Shown here piece after piece: positions 63,775 through 64,000 of a DNA stretch of 64,000 nt (position 1 is its first letter; every line of letters starts with the position of its first letter). Location: the NCBI GenBank assembly GCA_041394905.1, contig JAWKHJ010000007.1, positions 62,001 through 126,000 on the forward strand. Reading direction: 5' to 3'. The notes under the pieces were generated by a model. The model had not been told where the DNA came from. It did no database searches and saw only the letters and a program-made list of their open reading frames with translations. The translations under genes and the position numbers were made by a program. This stretch comes from RI-231 sp041394905 (GTDB taxonomy: Bacteria; Acidobacteriota; Terriglobia; Bryobacterales; UBA6623).

Positions 63775-64000
63775 ATGCCAAGAAAGCCAAACGTCATCCT
63801 GATTCTCGCCGACGACATGGGCTACGGCGACTTGGGCTGCTTCAACGACGGCGTGGTGAAAACGCCCAGCCTGGACCGGCTGACCCGCGAAGGCGTCTGC
63901 TTCCAGCAACACTACTCGGCCTCGCCCATTTGCGCACCGGCCCGCGCGGCGCTTTACACGGGCCGCTATCCGCACCGCACCGGGGCGATCACGCAGCACG
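63775..64000 (+). CDS. S1-family sulfatase (3), N-terminal fragment cut by the window end
   Basis: 75 residues are visible. P-N-V-I-L-I-L-A-D-D-M-G-Y-G-D-L-G-C has the metal-binding Asp pair, T-P-S-L-D-R-L-T-R-E-G-V follows, and I-C-A-P-A-R-A-A-L-Y-T-G-R is the formylglycine C-x-P-x-R site. No signal peptide precedes the catalytic domain at this ATG, unlike the other two sulfatases in the window, so it may be cytoplasmic or start further upstream. It is divergent from tdh with 50 bp between. Confidence 0.92.
   Translation, partial: MPRKPNVILILADDMGYGDLGCFNDGVVKTPSLDRLTREGVCFQQHYSASPICAPARAALYTGRYPHRTGAITQH

Noticed and set aside
1..64000. tRNA/rRNA genes, CRISPR arrays, insertion sequences, prophage or defence systems
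   Set aside because: No cloverleaf-type sequence, no regularly spaced repeats, and no transposase, integrase, restriction or toxin-antitoxin genes were recognised on either strand.

Overview
The window looks like a chromosomal stretch of a high-GC diderm bacterium, most probably an Acidobacteriota member of the Bryobacterales/Solibacter type. This is an inference from gene content: two Oar-like TonB-dependent receptors with an N-terminal carboxypeptidase-regulatory-like domain, three S1-type sulfatases, several Tat-type secreted Gfo/Idh, aldo/keto reductase and TIM-barrel enzymes, and a Kdo cytidylyltransferase plus a UB2H-containing class A PBP (an outer membrane). I found no rRNA, tRNA, CRISPR array, insertion sequence or phage gene. 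About 20 genes are broken by one or more single-base indels. In nearly all of them the protein continues in another frame with family motifs intact, and where I could balance the indels the expected length is recovered, so I annotate them as full genes with probable sequence errors, not as pseudogenes.

Layout. 1-8.3 kb: SPL-like radical SAM protein, an unknown secreted protein, a phosphodiesterase/GT2 pair, a GT39 membrane glycosyltransferase and PhoD phosphatase. 8.4-16.5 kb: xseB-ispA, an FMN glutamate-synthase-like protein, a fucose/arabinose-isomerase-like protein, a beta-propeller lipoprotein, an EEP hydrolase, an aldo/keto reductase and a DUF4864-like protein. 16.7-25.3 kb: TonB receptor 1, zinc alcohol dehydrogenase, an exported-looking methyltransferase, a mutarotase-like protein, a sulfatase and aquaporin Z. 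25.3-32.1 kb: penicillin acylase, a mannonate-oxidoreductase-like SDR divergent from iolC and a Cgl0158-type aldolase, and a second sulfatase. 32.1-40.2 kb: TonB receptor 2 behind a strongly structured leader, D-tartrate dehydratase, two xylose-isomerase-like TIM barrels, a DksA-type zinc-finger protein and a sugar-nucleotide epimerase. 40.2-51.5 kb: truA-SGNH-HD operon, TolC-like protein, gltA, TPR protein, class A PBP and proS. 51.6-58.1 kb: a GT4 gene followed by a pentaheme cytochrome and a Tat-type FMN alpha-hydroxy-acid oxidase; then, on the other strand, a tightly overlapping mazG-GNAT-menC/NSAR-eamA operon. 58.1-64 kb: kdsB, trpG/pabA, then Gfo/Idh-PhyH-Gfo/Idh, convergent tdh and a third sulfatase cut by the window edge.

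The genes suggest a heterotroph that takes up glycan fragments through TonB receptors, desulfates them and processes sugars, inositol and sugar acids. The observations most worth a second look are: a recurrent TANAAT box 8-12 nt before start codons, implying leaderless mRNAs; the hairpin-rich leader of TonB receptor 2; the pentaheme cytochrome/FMN oxidase pair; the GNAT-NSAR operon; and a tdh gene whose Shine-Dalgarno sequence points at an AUC codon.
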